Origin: an uncultured bacterium
GTDB taxonomy: Bacteria; Bacillota; Clostridia; Oscillospirales; Oscillospiraceae
DNA length: 64,000 nucleotides
Assembly (NCBI GenBank): GCA_947383145.1
Contig: CANDCH010000009.1
Span: forward strand, 28,198-92,197
Direction of reading: 5' to 3'
Positions 16,149 through 24,361 of this stretch are shown here, one piece after another; the first letter of the stretch is position 1, and each line of letters opens with the position of its first letter. A program made the position numbers and the translations under genes. The notes beneath the pieces are model-generated. The model ran no database searches, was not told where the DNA came from, and worked only from the letters and a program-made list of their open reading frames with translations.

Positions 16149-16808
16149 TTAACTAATGCTTTCCCAGTCTTCTACTATTTCATCCCAAGTATATTCACCC
16201 TGTATTTCCTGTGAATTGGGATTACTACGAACGGGGTCAACCGGGTCTTCATAATCATCCGGGATCCATAACCCATCTACTACTTGACCGCCACCTCCAT
16301 TAAGCTGGGAACCTACACTTTCGATAAATTCAACTGTTACTTGGCCGGTTCCAACTACTTCTCCATTGGCGATGGCTTCTTGTTGCTGTTTAAGAGCTGC
16401 GTCTATTTGAGACTGTATTTCTTCATCGGTGACTTGACCACCATTAGACTGTGAAGGTGTCTCTGTCTGCCCTCCGCTGGGCTTGCTCTCCTGCGGTTTA
16501 TTGGCTGTCGGTGTGTTTTCAACCGCTGGAGTTGAAATGCTCTGTTGCGTTTCCTGTTCCTCTGGAACTGTTAAACTCTCCTGCGGCTGTGTTTCTTCTG
16601 TGGGTTTCTCTGTCTCAACAGGTGCAGTTGTTTCTATTGGCTTGACTTCTTCCGATTCAACAGGTGTCTCTGGCTCTGTGCTCGCTGGCTCCGTCTGTTG
16701 TGTTTCTTGCTTTGGTTCCTCTGGCTCCTGTGCCTGTTGGCCTCCACAGGCCACCAGCGAAAGAACCAAGGCCACACTTAACACAAGTGCCAAGTATTTA
16801 CTTTTCAT
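16149..16808 (-). CDS. Secreted lipoprotein with a long Pro/Glu/Thr stalk
   Basis: The ATG at 16808 has GGAGGAAAGC before it. A signal peptide ends in the lipobox SLVAC, with Cys21 as the lipid site. Residues 25-130 are a repetitive, unstructured Pro/Glu/Thr/Gln stalk (EPEEPKQETQQTEPAS). The last 85 residues are acidic and Gly/Asn-rich, ending YTWDEIVEDWESIS, with no known domain. The protein should stand on the outer face of the membrane. The leader holds a hairpin at 16845-16885. A role in surface exclusion or attachment of the element would fit, but nothing proves it. Confidence 0.75.
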   Translation of the reverse strand: MKSKYLALVLSVALVLSLVACGGQQAQEPEEPKQETQQTEPASTEPETPVESEEVKPIETTAPVETEKPTEETQPQESLTVPEEQETQQSISTPAVENTPTANKPQESKPSGGQTETPSQSNGGQVTDEEIQSQIDAALKQQQEAIANGEVVGTGQVTVEFIESVGSQLNGGGGQVVDGLWIPDDYEDPVDPVRSNPNSQEIQGEYTWDEIVEDWESIS

Positions 16809-16844
16809 GCTTCCTTTCCTCCAAAATTATTCTTAACAGGTTCC

Positions 16845-16885
16845 GCATGAACTGCCCTGACTGGTTTGCCAGGGACAGTTCATGC
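16845..16885. repeat. Hairpin in the leader of the lipoprotein gene
   Basis: GCATGAACTG (16845-16854) pairs with CAGTTCATGC (16876-16885), and CCCTG pairs with CAGGG inside. It ends 37 bases upstream of the lipoprotein start. Confidence 0.6.
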
Positions 16886-16988
16886 TTTCCCTGCCAAGAA
16901 TAACAAGAGCAGTGCGACGAGTTGTGTAAAACCCATCACACTGCCTGACATTTCTATCAAAGCAAACACAGCTATTTTTCCTGCCCTA

Positions 16989-17105
16989 TTGCTAAATCTG
17001 ATTCAGACAGGTATAATAATACTGGGTGCAGAGATTTCTCTGCTGTGCTGGGTAGCCGAGATACCCGTACAGCCTTGGAGAGGGTTGCCGCCCTCTCCAA
17101 GGTGC
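16989..17105 (+). ncRNA. Candidate structured RNA with its own promoter
   Basis: TTGCTA (16989-16994), a 17-base spacer and TATAAT (17012-17017) form a good promoter. From about 17024 three stems follow closely: GCAGAGA/TCTCTGC (17028-17043), GGGTA/TACCC (about 17050-17066) and a perfect 12-bp stem (17073-17084 with 17091-17102). No convincing coding frame covers them. It could be a regulatory RNA of the element. The 3' end is unclear, as no T run follows the last stem. Confidence 0.4.
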
Positions 17106-17225
17106 CTGCAATCGTTATCCTTGTACTATCTATTTTACCGCCTGCGCTCCTATCCGTCAATAGCCTATCTCAAAATCTCCCTATAGGCAAGGTCACTTTA
17201 TCCCCTTTTTCTTTCGTTGAGTGGT

Positions 17226-17239
17226 AGGGTATATACCCT
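17226..17239. promoter_or_regulatory. Perfect 14-bp palindrome, possible operator
   Basis: AGGGTATATACCCT is its own reverse complement. It stands alone in a gene-poor part of the element and could be the binding site of a dimeric repressor. Confidence 0.35.
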
Positions 17240-17282
17240 ATGCTCTGTTTTAAGGTTCCATCTATCAATAAGAATTGCATAG

Positions 17283-17325
17283 CAGTACAAAAAGACAGGT
17301 ACAGTAAATAAATTGCTGTACCTGT
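17283..17325 (-). terminator. Terminator-like hairpin
   Basis: The perfect 10-bp arms ACAGGTACAG (17295-17304) and CTGTACCTGT (17316-17325) are followed on the minus strand by CTTTTTG. The transcript it would end is not identified. Confidence 0.55.
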
Positions 17326-18022
17326 TTCTTCTGCTTATGCTGATTTTTACGAAACTGTCTATTTTTCTTTCTGATAAACTCCCGACACTTTTTCATATGT
17401 TGTTTTCTCTGCTTAATGTTATTATTGAGAAATTCCAAATTGTCTCACTTTTCTGCCTTTGTATCATCTATCTATTGCGCATTGTTTATATTTTCTTTCT
17501 TATTTGCTACAAACACCAGATAAAAGTTTTAAATCCTAATCTACAAGTTTATTGTATCAAATTGTAAATGTAAATCGTGTGTCATTACATTGATTCAAGG
17601 ATTTAATTGTATTAGTATATATTTTCACTACTATGTACAACAATCCAGCTTATAACCCTAAATAATATAAAGTTTGCAATCTGAATTTCCTTAGATATGT
17701 ATAATTTCCTCTATGTTTGCTTTGTCATAAAACAGGTTTTTTACCGCACTCTTTAGATATTGTTTTCTATCAGAAATGTTGCGGCCAATGTTTCAGATAA
17801 TTGTCTATCTTTCATGACAAATCTATGATAGAGGTATCTTTATTAAAAGTTCTCAATTTATACCATGTACCCACTACCTCAACTTTTTTACACTTCTGGA
17901 TTTTAAGCCTTTTTCACCCCACTGTATCACCGAAAAATCTATAATGTATTGCAAATAAAATCCCCCTCTGTATCCTGATTTTTTCAAAAGCCGATACCAT
18001 TTTTTATTTTTAACCAAATATT

Positions 18023-18060
18023 CACAGCCAGCACCTAAAACCTTTTAAGTGCTGGCTGTG
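18023..18060 (-). terminator. Hairpin after the resolvase gene
   Basis: The perfect 12-bp arms CACAGCCAGCAC and GTGCTGGCTGTG lie 30 bases after the resolvase stop. The T content after it is modest. Confidence 0.65.
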
Positions 18061-18090
18061 TAATGTACTCTATTTTTTTATATCTGATTA

Positions 18091-18666
18091 TCAAATATCT
18101 ATAACCATGTTATCCTCCTCAAACTCACGCACTTTCCGATACCACGTTGAGCGTGAAATCCCTAACTGCTTCGCTCCTTTACTCGCTGATAACTTCCCCT
18201 CTTTCACAGCGAGATAAACATCCTCGAAAGTATCAACTGCTTTCTTTGGCCTGCCGTTCATCCTCCCCTCTGCCTTGGCGATCGCTATCCCCTCGGCCTG
18301 ACGGTCAAGTATTGTGTCTCTCTCAAACTCCACCAATCCCGCAAAGACTGTCAGCATAAACTTTCCTGCATTCGTATCTGTATCAATCTTTTCTTTCTGA
18401 CTTACAAAACGTACCCCTTTCTCTTTTAATGCTGCTGTCAAATTGAGTAAATCTTGTGTGTTCCTAGCAAAGCGGGAAAAGGATTCAACGACTAAAGTAT
18501 CACCCTCCCGCACAAAATCCATCATCTTGTGAAGTTCGGGCCTCTCTGCATCCTTTCCGCTCATTTTGTCAGTATAAACCTTTTCAACATCTAACTGTCT
18601 CATAAGTTCATCCTGACGGGCTGTGTTTTGCTCTTTGGTGCTAATGCGTACATAACCGACTTTCAT
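18091..18666 (-). CDS. Serine recombinase of the resolvase/invertase family
   Basis: This 191-residue protein has the size of Tn3/Hin-type recombinases. The catalytic domain (1-135) starts MKVGYVRISTKEQN, with the nucleophile Ser10 in RIST, and has the Arg-rich SFSRFARNT. A short C-terminal helix-turn-helix ends it (SASKGAKQLGISRSTWYRK). I chose the ATG at 18666 rather than upstream codons because the fold begins there and GGAGCG precedes it. It probably acts on a site in its upstream region, where repeats occur (18690-18850). Its job may be resolving multimers or inversion of DNA of the element. Confidence 0.9.
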   Translation of the reverse strand: MKVGYVRISTKEQNTARQDELMRQLDVEKVYTDKMSGKDAERPELHKMMDFVREGDTLVVESFSRFARNTQDLLNLTAALKEKGVRFVSQKEKIDTDTNAGKFMLTVFAGLVEFERDTILDRQAEGIAIAKAEGRMNGRPKKAVDTFEDVYLAVKEGKLSASKGAKQLGISRSTWYRKVREFEEDNMVIDI

Positions 18667-18689
18667 TGTAATCGCTCCTATCAACTAGT

Positions 18690-18850
18690 TTTTCAAATGA
18701 AACTGAACACCGAAAGCGTCCCGAAAGTGTTGCGCCCGGAAAGCTATACCATTCAAAGCGTTTCAGACTCCATCCTTTTTTACCCTCTGGAAGTGTCCCG
18801 AAAGCTCCGCTTCCGTTTTCAAAGCGCCTTTTTGGTGCGTCTCATTTGAT
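18690..18850. promoter_or_regulatory. Possible recombination site (res) upstream of the resolvase
   Basis: GTCCCGAAAG occurs twice in direct orientation, about 78 bases apart (near 18718 and 18797). TCAAATGAAAC near 18694 is matched by its near reverse complement GTCTCATTTGA near 18838. Resolvases commonly use sites of 100-150 bp directly upstream of their own gene. This is inference from position and repeats. Confidence 0.35.
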
Positions 18851-18993
18851 ACCTAAACTTCATTTTAGAGCAATCATACATGACCCAATAAAAGTTGAAA
18901 CATTTGAAACATACGCACAAAAAAGAAGCACTGCCCAGAAGAAGCCCCAAACAGTACTCCTTTACATCTTGAACAGAGCTATTAAAATTTTTA

Positions 18994-19022
18994 TAGACAT
19001 TGAAAATAAAAAGTAGTATAAT
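18994..19022 (+). promoter_or_regulatory. Promoter of the NYN gene
   Basis: TAGACA (18994-18999), a 17-base spacer and a perfect TATAAT (19017-19022). Transcription would start about 15 bases before the NYN start codon, leaving a short leader with AAAGGAG. Confidence 0.8.
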
Positions 19023-19044
19023 GTCTAAAGAAAGGAGTTTTGAT

Positions 19045-19596
19045 ATGGACAAAGTTGCTATTTTTATTGATGGTGCCTATCTTTCTAAAGTACTAAAGGA
19101 GAGCTTTTCTTCTACACAGATTGATTTCTCAAAACTGAGTACTTTTCTTGCAAATGGCGATCCCATTCTACGTACATATTATTATAATTGTATGCCATAT
19201 AAATCTCCTGCTCCGAGCAGTGGTGAAATTGCTAGATATAATAATATGCAAAGATTTGTTACTTCACTTGAAAAACTTGACCGCTATGCAGTTCGACTTG
19301 GCAAATTAGAAAATAGAGGACGCAAAGCAGATGGTACGCCAATTTTCCAGCAAAAAAGGGTGGATATTTTATTAGGTTGCGATTTGGTCCTTTTAGCTGC
19401 TAAGCAACGTATTGGGAAAGCTATACTGATTACTGGAGATAGTGACTTTATTCCTGCTATTGAGGTTGCAAAAAATGAAGGCGTTGAAATTGAATTAGTA
19501 TATGATTCTGCGCATCATCCTCATAGTAGCTTAACTTTAATTGCTGATGTGAGAAAAGAGTTATCTCAAGCTGATATTGATTCTGTCAAAAAGTAA
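19045..19596 (+). CDS. NYN-domain (PIN-like) putative ribonuclease
   Basis: This 183-residue protein of the NYN/LabA group starts at the ATG at 19045, after AAAGGAG. It shows the acidic metal-binding positions of the PIN-like fold: Asp in AIFIDGAYLSK near the N-terminus and ILITGDSDFIPAI at about 130-142, where Asp residues bind Mg2+. Related proteins are RNases. It is the only plus-strand gene of the element, with its own promoter and terminator. It sits at the att end, as cargo genes often do. Toxin, defence or RNA-processing roles are all possible. Confidence 0.85.
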   Translation: MDKVAIFIDGAYLSKVLKESFSSTQIDFSKLSTFLANGDPILRTYYYNCMPYKSPAPSSGEIARYNNMQRFVTSLEKLDRYAVRLGKLENRGRKADGTPIFQQKRVDILLGCDLVLLAAKQRIGKAILITGDSDFIPAIEVAKNEGVEIELVYDSAHHPHSSLTLIADVRKELSQADIDSVKK

Positions 19597-19701
19597 CAAG
19601 AGAAAATTTGAATTTACAGTTGACTTTTTCTCCTTTTTTGCATATAATAAGTTATGTAAATAGTTGCTACATTCATATCGAATGATAGCGTAAATGAAGA
19701 T

Positions 19702-19730
19702 GGCCCCCTCTAATGAGGGGGCCCTTTTGT
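19702..19730 (+). terminator. Terminator of the NYN gene
   Basis: The 9-bp arms GGCCCCCTC and GAGGGGGCC around TAAT are followed by CTTTTGTTTTG. Confidence 0.9.
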
Positions 19731-19752
19731 TTTGTTGATATAATTAGCACAG

Positions 19753-19789
19753 AAAAGAGGTACTGCCTAGGATTATCCCAAGCAGTACC
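19753..19789 (-). terminator. Terminator of the V-ATPase operon
   Basis: GGTACTGC (19759-19766) pairs with GCAGTACC (19782-19789). On the minus strand TCTTTTC follows. The same hairpin exists in the other att copy. Confidence 0.85.
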
Positions 19790-19852
19790 ATCTTTCACTT
19801 TTTAGGCCTATCGTAGAAGCGGTACTCTTACGGTACGGCTCCCCTTTAAACC
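19753..19852 (+). repeat. Attachment-site repeat, ntpD side (attR-like)
   Basis: It is identical to 12275-12374. It includes the working ntpD stop (19846-19848) and terminator. Confidence 0.9.
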
Positions 19853-20559
19853 TCCGTCGGAGCTTCGCCCGAATCCCCGAAAGCCTTTACGGCTCTAGCG
19901 TCCTGCGCCTGCCGTTCCTCGATGGCTTCCTTCAAAATCATGTCTTTGACTTTCATCAGCCGGGTGGTGGTGGAGCGGTCGTTCTCATCCAGCTTCATGG
20001 TGATATAGCGGATGCTGTCCTGGGTGTCGGGGATGACCACGTACTCCAGCGCGTTGACGCGCCGCCGGGTCTTTTCAATCTCTTCCGCCATGAGCTGGGC
20101 CGCCTTCTCGGTCTGGGCCAGCTTCAGCATGTCCTGGAACACCTTGCCCAGGGCGGCCACCGCTCCGTCCAGCTCGCCGCTGGTGGCGGCAAAGCCGTAG
20201 GGGAAGATATCGCCGGTGTCGTCGGTGCGGGTTTGATAGTGATATACCGGCACGTTGACGCTCATGATGTTCTGGAAGGTCATGGTGAGCTCCACCGACT
20301 GCTTGGGATACATCAGCGCCTGCTCCATGGCCTGGGCGCTCATCAGCGCGGAGGCCACGGTGAAGGAGCTGTGCACCCGCATCAGCTCCTCCTCCACCTG
20401 GGCGCGGAGGGAGCGCAGCTCCCGCACGGTGTCCAGGAACTGCTTCATCAGCTCGTCCCGCTTGTCCTTGAGCAGCTTGTGGCCCCGCTGGGCGGTTTTC
20501 AGCTTGCCCTTCAGCCGGGTGAGCTCCATTCGGGTGGGGTTGACCACGGTGTTTGCCAT
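19846..20559 (-). CDS. ntpD: V-type ATP synthase subunit D
   Basis: This 237-residue central-stalk subunit rotates inside the A3B3 head and couples it to the membrane ring. The N-terminus ANTVVNPTRMELTRLKGKL and the long N- and C-terminal helices are typical. The last gene of the visible operon, it starts 13 bases after ntpB. Its 3' end and terminator lie inside the attachment site of the integrated element, which leaves the frame intact. In Enterococcus hirae ntpH and ntpJ follow ntpD; here the element follows. Confidence 0.93.
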   Translation of the reverse strand: MANTVVNPTRMELTRLKGKLKTAQRGHKLLKDKRDELMKQFLDTVRELRSLRAQVEEELMRVHSSFTVASALMSAQAMEQALMYPKQSVELTMTFQNIMSVNVPVYHYQTRTDDTGDIFPYGFAATSGELDGAVAALGKVFQDMLKLAQTEKAAQLMAEEIEKTRRRVNALEYVVIPDTQDSIRYITMKLDENDRSTTTRLMKVKDMILKEAIEERQAQDARAVKAFGDSGEAPTEV

Positions 20560-20572
20560 GTCTTACCCCTCC

Positions 20573-21955
20573 TTACTGGTCTTTCTTCGGCAGATACTTT
20601 TCGATGAACTCCGGCTTGATGCGCTTCAGCTCCGCCTTGGGCAGGATGGACAGCAGCTCCCAGCCCAGGGCCAGGGTGTCCTCGATGGAGCGGTTCTCCT
20701 CATAGCCCTGGTTGACGTAGCGCCGCTCGAACTCGTCGGCGAACTTGGCGTACAGCAGGTCGGTGGGGGTCAGCGCCGCCTCGCCCAGAATGGACATCAG
20801 CTCCTTGTTGTCCTTGCCGGTGGAGTAGGCCGCGAAGAGCTGGTTGAGCACGTTGGCGTGGTCCTCCCGGGTCTTGCCCGCGCCGATGCCCTTGTCCTTC
20901 AGACGGGACAGGGAGGGCAGCACGTCCACCGGGGGATTGATGCCCTGCCGGTACAGGGACCGGGACAGGATGATCTGGCCCTCGGTGATATAGCCGGTGA
21001 GGTCGGGGATGGGGTGGGTCTTGTCGTCCTCGGGCATGGTGAGGATGGGGATCATGGTGATGGAGCCGGGCTTGCCCAGCTGGCGGCCGGCCCGCTCATA
21101 CATGGTGGCCAGGTCGGTGTACAGGTAGCCGGGGAAGCCGCGGCGGCCCGGGACCTCCTTCTTGGCGGCGGACACCTCCCGCAGGGCCTCGGCGTAGTTG
21201 GTGATGTCGGTGAGGATGACAAGCACGTGCATATCCTTCTCAAAGGCCAGATACTCGGCCGCGGTCAGCGCCATGCGGGGGGTGGAGATGCGCTCCACGG
21301 CGGGGTCGTTGGCCAGGTTGGTGAAGAGCACGGTGCGGTCGATGGCGCCGGTGCGCTTGAACTCCTGGACAAAGAACTCAGACTCCTCAAAGGTGATGCC
21401 GATGGCGGCGAACACCACGGCGAAATTGCCGGCGGCGTCCCCCAGCACCTTGGCCTGACGGGCGATCTGGGCGGCCAGGTTGGCGTGGGGCAGGCCGGAG
21501 CCGGAGAAGATGGGCAGCTTCTGCCCGCGGACCAGGGTATTCAGCCCGTCGATGGTGGAAACGCCGGTCTGGATGAACTCGTCGGGGTAGTCCCGGGCGG
21601 CGGGGTTCATGGGCAGGCCGTTGATGTCCCGGTACTCCTCGGCCAGGATGGCGGGGCCGCCGTCGATGGGCACGCCCATGCCGTTGAACACCCGGCCCAG
21701 CATGTCGCCGGACACGCCCAGCTGGAGGGGATGGCCCAGGAAGCGGACCTTGGACTGGGCCAGGTTGATGCCCGCGGCGGACTCGAAGAGCTGGACCACG
21801 GCGGTGTCGCCGTTGACCTCAAGCACCTTGCCCCGGCGGATGCCGCCGTCGGGCAGCTCCACCTCCACCAGCTCGTCATAGGTGACGTTTTCCACCATTT
21901 TGACCATCATCAGCGGGGAGGCGATTTCCTGGATGGTTTTATACTCTCGAATCAC
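20573..21955 (-). CDS. ntpB: V-type ATP synthase subunit B
   Basis: This 460-residue non-catalytic nucleotide-binding subunit alternates with A in the head. It begins [16 protein letters not shown] and contains the conserved [17 protein letters not shown] and [14 protein letters not shown]. It starts with GTG at 21955, overlapping the ntpA stop by 4 bases (GTGA), so translation is coupled and keeps A and B equal. Confidence 0.95.
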   Translation of the reverse strand: MIREYKTIQEIASPLMMVKMVENVTYDELVEVELPDGGIRRGKVLEVNGDTAVVQLFESAAGINLAQSKVRFLGHPLQLGVSGDMLGRVFNGMGVPIDGGPAILAEEYRDINGLPMNPAARDYPDEFIQTGVSTIDGLNTLVRGQKLPIFSGSGLPHANLAAQIARQAKVLGDAAGNFAVVFAAIGITFEESEFFVQEFKRTGAIDRTVLFTNLANDPAVERISTPRMALTAAEYLAFEKDMHVLVILTDITNYAEALREVSAAKKEVPGRRGFPGYLYTDLATMYERAGRQLGKPGSITMIPILTMPEDDKTHPIPDLTGYITEGQIILSRSLYRQGINPPVDVLPSLSRLKDKGIGAGKTREDHANVLNQLFAAYSTGKDNKELMSILGEAALTPTDLLYAKFADEFERRYVNQGYEENRSIEDTLALGWELLSILPKAELKRIKPEFIEKYLPKKDQ

Positions 21956-23730
21956 AGCTCCTCACCTGCCTTTCTAACGACCTCGTCGATCTCCTTCTCC
22001 ATGGAGGCGGAGATGTCGGCGTACACCCGCGCGTACTCGTCGGCGGGCACGCTCTTGGCGCGGCCGATGCGCTCACGGGCGGGGATCACAAACAGGTCGG
22101 CCACAGGGGCGCCCTTGGCCACGGCGGCGCGGCACAGCTTGTCGTAGTCCAGAATCATGGCCAGCAGCTTCTCCTGCCGGTCATAGGTGGAGAAGGAGTC
22201 GATGTCCACGAAGGAGTTTTGCTGGAGGAAGTCCTCGCGGACCATACGGGCGGTCTCCAGGGTGAGCTGGTCGGCGGGGGACAGGGAGTCCTTGCCCACC
22301 AGCTGCACGATCTCGTTCAGGCTGGCCTCCTGCTGGAGGACGGTCATGGCCTGCTCCCGGTTCTGGAGGAACTCCCGGCCCAGATTCTCGTCAAACCAGG
22401 GCTTCAGGGAGTCCAGGTACAGGGAGTGGGAGGTGAGCCAGTTGATGGCGGGGAAGTGGCGCTTGTAGGCCAGCTGGGCGTCCAGGGCCCAGAACACCTT
22501 CACGATGCGCATGGTGCCCTGAGACACGGGCTCGGCCAGGTCGCCGCCCGGGGGGGACACCGCGCCCACGGCGGTGAGGGAGCCCCGGCGGTCCTCCTCG
22601 GACCCCAGGCAGGACACGGAGCCGGCCCGCTCGTAGAACTGGGCCAGACGGGACGCCAGGTAGGCGGGGTAGCCCTCCTCGCCGGGCATTTCCTCCAGAC
22701 GGCCGGACATCTCGCGCAGGGCCTCGGCCCAGCGGGAGGTGGAGTCGGCGATGACGGCCACGTCGTAGCCCATGTCCCGGAAGTACTCGGCGATGGTGAT
22801 GCCCGTGTAGATGGACGCCTCCCGGGCGGCCACCGGCATGTCGGAGGTGTTGGCGATGAGCACCGTGCGCTTCATCAGCGTCTCGCCGGTGCGGGGGTCC
22901 ACCAGCTCGGGGAACTCCCGCAGCACGTCGGTCATCTCGTTGCCGCGCTCGCCGCAGCCGATATACACCACGATGTCCACGTCGGACCACTTGGCCAGGG
23001 CGTGCTGCATCACGGTCTTGCCCGAGCCGAAGGGGCCGGGGATGGCGGCGGTGCCGCCCTTGGCCACGGGGAAGAAGGTGTCCACAATGCGCTGGCCGGA
23101 GGACAGGGGCTTGATGGGGGGATATTTATGCTTGTAGGGGCGGCCCACACGGACGGGCCAGCGCTGGCTCATGGCGATGCTCACTTCGGAGCCGTCCTCC
23201 TTGACCAGCACCGCCACCGCCTGCTTCACGTTGTACTGGCCCGCGGGGACCACGCTCTTCAGGGTGCCCTTCAGGCTGGGGGGCACCATGATCTTGTGGA
23301 GCACCACCGGGGTCTCGGGGACGGTGCCGATGATGTCGCCGCCCACCACCTTGTCCCCCGCCTTGGCCACGGGGGTGAAGTCCCACAGCTTCTCCTGGTC
23401 GATGGCGGGAACCTCCACGCCCCGGGGCAGGTTGTTGCCGTGGACCTTCTCCATGATCTTCTCCAGCGGGCGCTGGATGCCGTCATAGATGTTCTCGATC
23501 ATGCCGGGGCCCAGCTCCACGCTCATGGGGGAGCCGGTGGTCACCACCTCGGTGCCCGGGCCCAGGCCGGAGGTCTCCTCATAGACCTGGATGGAGGCGG
23601 AGTCGCCGTTCATGGTGAGGATCTCACCGATGAGGCGCTCGGGACCCACGCGGACCACGTCGGACATGTTGGCGTCCGCCATGCCGGTGGCCACCACCAG
23701 GGGGCCGGAGACCTTAACTACTTTTCCCAT
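21952..23730 (-). CDS. ntpA: V-type ATP synthase catalytic subunit A
   Basis: This 592-residue catalytic subunit starts at the ATG at 23730 ([12 protein letters not shown]); an upstream extension in the same frame lacks family similarity. It contains the Walker A loop GPFGSGKTV at about 232-240 and the non-homologous insertion region before it (residues ~115-190), both typical of V/A-type A subunits. [17 protein letters not shown] and [10 protein letters not shown] also fit. It hydrolyses ATP to drive ion export, or makes ATP in reverse. Confidence 0.96.
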   Translation of the reverse strand: MGKVVKVSGPLVVATGMADANMSDVVRVGPERLIGEILTMNGDSASIQVYEETSGLGPGTEVVTTGSPMSVELGPGMIENIYDGIQRPLEKIMEKVHGNNLPRGVEVPAIDQEKLWDFTPVAKAGDKVVGGDIIGTVPETPVVLHKIMVPPSLKGTLKSVVPAGQYNVKQAVAVLVKEDGSEVSIAMSQRWPVRVGRPYKHKYPPIKPLSSGQRIVDTFFPVAKGGTAAIPGPFGSGKTVMQHALAKWSDVDIVVYIGCGERGNEMTDVLREFPELVDPRTGETLMKRTVLIANTSDMPVAAREASIYTGITIAEYFRDMGYDVAVIADSTSRWAEALREMSGRLEEMPGEEGYPAYLASRLAQFYERAGSVSCLGSEEDRRGSLTAVGAVSPPGGDLAEPVSQGTMRIVKVFWALDAQLAYKRHFPAINWLTSHSLYLDSLKPWFDENLGREFLQNREQAMTVLQQEASLNEIVQLVGKDSLSPADQLTLETARMVREDFLQQNSFVDIDSFSTYDRQEKLLAMILDYDKLCRAAVAKGAPVADLFVIPARERIGRAKSVPADEYARVYADISASMEKEIDEVVRKAGEEL

Positions 23731-23809
23731 AGGCTTTTTATACCTTCTTTCTGGGTTGATTTCATTGTTACACGTAAGGGCGCACACTGTCCGCCCCTAC
23801 ACGCCGCGT

Positions 23810-24019
23810 TTACAAAACAAATGGCACGATTAAACCGCAGATGCCGGCCAGCACGCACATTACGCCGCCGAACCGCGTGGAAAAGAGCCACAGCCTGGAC
23901 GGCTCGTCCGCGCCGCCGTCGTGCTTCCAGCTCTCGGTCAGCTCGAAGACGAGCCTGGGCTTCCAGAGCATCGCAATGCCCATGGCAATGAGCGCCAGCC
24001 CGACGATGAAATACAGCAC
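23810..24019 (-). CDS. Small two-helix membrane protein inside the V-ATPase operon (DUF6199-like)
   Basis: This 69-residue protein begins MLYFIVGLALIAMGIAMLW. Helices span about 2-18 and 50-68, joined by a polar loop with ELTESWKHDG and STRFGGV. The pattern resembles the DUF6199 family, from memory. It lies between ntpG (11 bases) and ntpA (79 bases), a place where the E. hirae operon has no gene. It may be an assembly or regulatory factor of the ATPase, or an unrelated passenger. Confidence 0.7.
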   Translation of the reverse strand: MLYFIVGLALIAMGIAMLWKPRLVFELTESWKHDGGADEPSRLWLFSTRFGGVMCVLAGICGLIVPFVL

Positions 24020-24030
24020 GGCGCGCTTCC

Positions 24031-24348
24031 CTACAGGATATCGGCGCCCACGGCCCGCTCCACCGACTTCTTGATGTTTTCCATGCCCATGCCCAGGCTG
24101 CCCTCCTTGCCGGGGATGAGGATGATGGCGGGGGTGAGCTCGTCCTTGTACCGGGCCACGTCCGTCTCCATCTGGGCGGCCAGCTGCTCGGTGAGGTAGA
24201 CCACGGCGTAGTCCTCCCGGGCGATATGGTGCAGGGTGGAACGGGCCTGCTCCACGCTCTCCACGGGGAAGACCGTCAGCCCCAGGGCCTTGAAGCCCAT
24301 GACGCTGTCCTTGTCGCCCAGCACGGCGATCTGATAGCTGTTTGCCAT
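24031..24348 (-). CDS. ntpG: V-type ATP synthase subunit F (NtpG)
   Basis: This 105-residue stalk subunit, which binds the D subunit, begins MANSYQIAVLGDKDSVMGFKA, the conserved start of this family (AVIGDxDSVxGF). The Rossmann-like fold ends in GMGMENIKKSVERAVG. It starts 13 bases after the ntpC stop. Confidence 0.93.
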   Translation of the reverse strand: MANSYQIAVLGDKDSVMGFKALGLTVFPVESVEQARSTLHHIAREDYAVVYLTEQLAAQMETDVARYKDELTPAIILIPGKEGSLGMGMENIKKSVERAVGADIL

Positions 24349-24361
24349 AAAGTCTCCCCCC

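Larger units (their letters stand above)
17106..18022. other. AT-rich region without a supported gene
   Basis: About 900 bases lie without a frame that has both a ribosome site and protein-like composition. It holds a perfect 14-bp palindrome AGGGTATATACCCT (17226-17239) and a terminator-like hairpin (17295-17325). An 84-codon plus frame at 17313-17567 is Leu/Ile/Phe-rich as expected of AT-rich noise. Confidence 0.5.
12275..19852. mobile_element. Integrated element of about 7.5 kb at the 3' end of ntpD
   Basis: A 100-bp sequence at 12275-12374 is repeated without mismatch at 19753-19852 in direct orientation. Both copies include the ntpD stop codon region and terminator. Homology continues about 106 bases further into ntpD coding sequence but is diverged there. 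The 7478 bases between copies are AT-rich, unlike the flanks, and carry an integrase remnant, an excisionase remnant, a serine resolvase, an NYN protein, a lipoprotein and small unknown genes. No relaxase, replication or capsid gene is present, so this is a degraded integrative element or satellite. Confidence 0.88.

Noticed and set aside
16972-17160. 62-codon minus frame over the hairpin cluster
   Set aside because: It starts with TTG without a good ribosome site and is made mostly of stem sequence. A structured RNA explains the region better.
17313-17567. 84-codon membrane-like plus frame
   Set aside because: Composition follows the local AT bias; it starts inside a terminator hairpin and lacks a ribosome site.
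18819-19052. 77-codon minus frame opposite the NYN promoter
   Set aside because: It overlaps the well-formed promoter and start of the NYN gene, and its hydrophobic stretches reflect AT content.
12240-19760. Prophage or conjugative element
   Set aside because: No capsid, terminase, portal, relaxase, coupling protein or replication gene is found between the att repeats.
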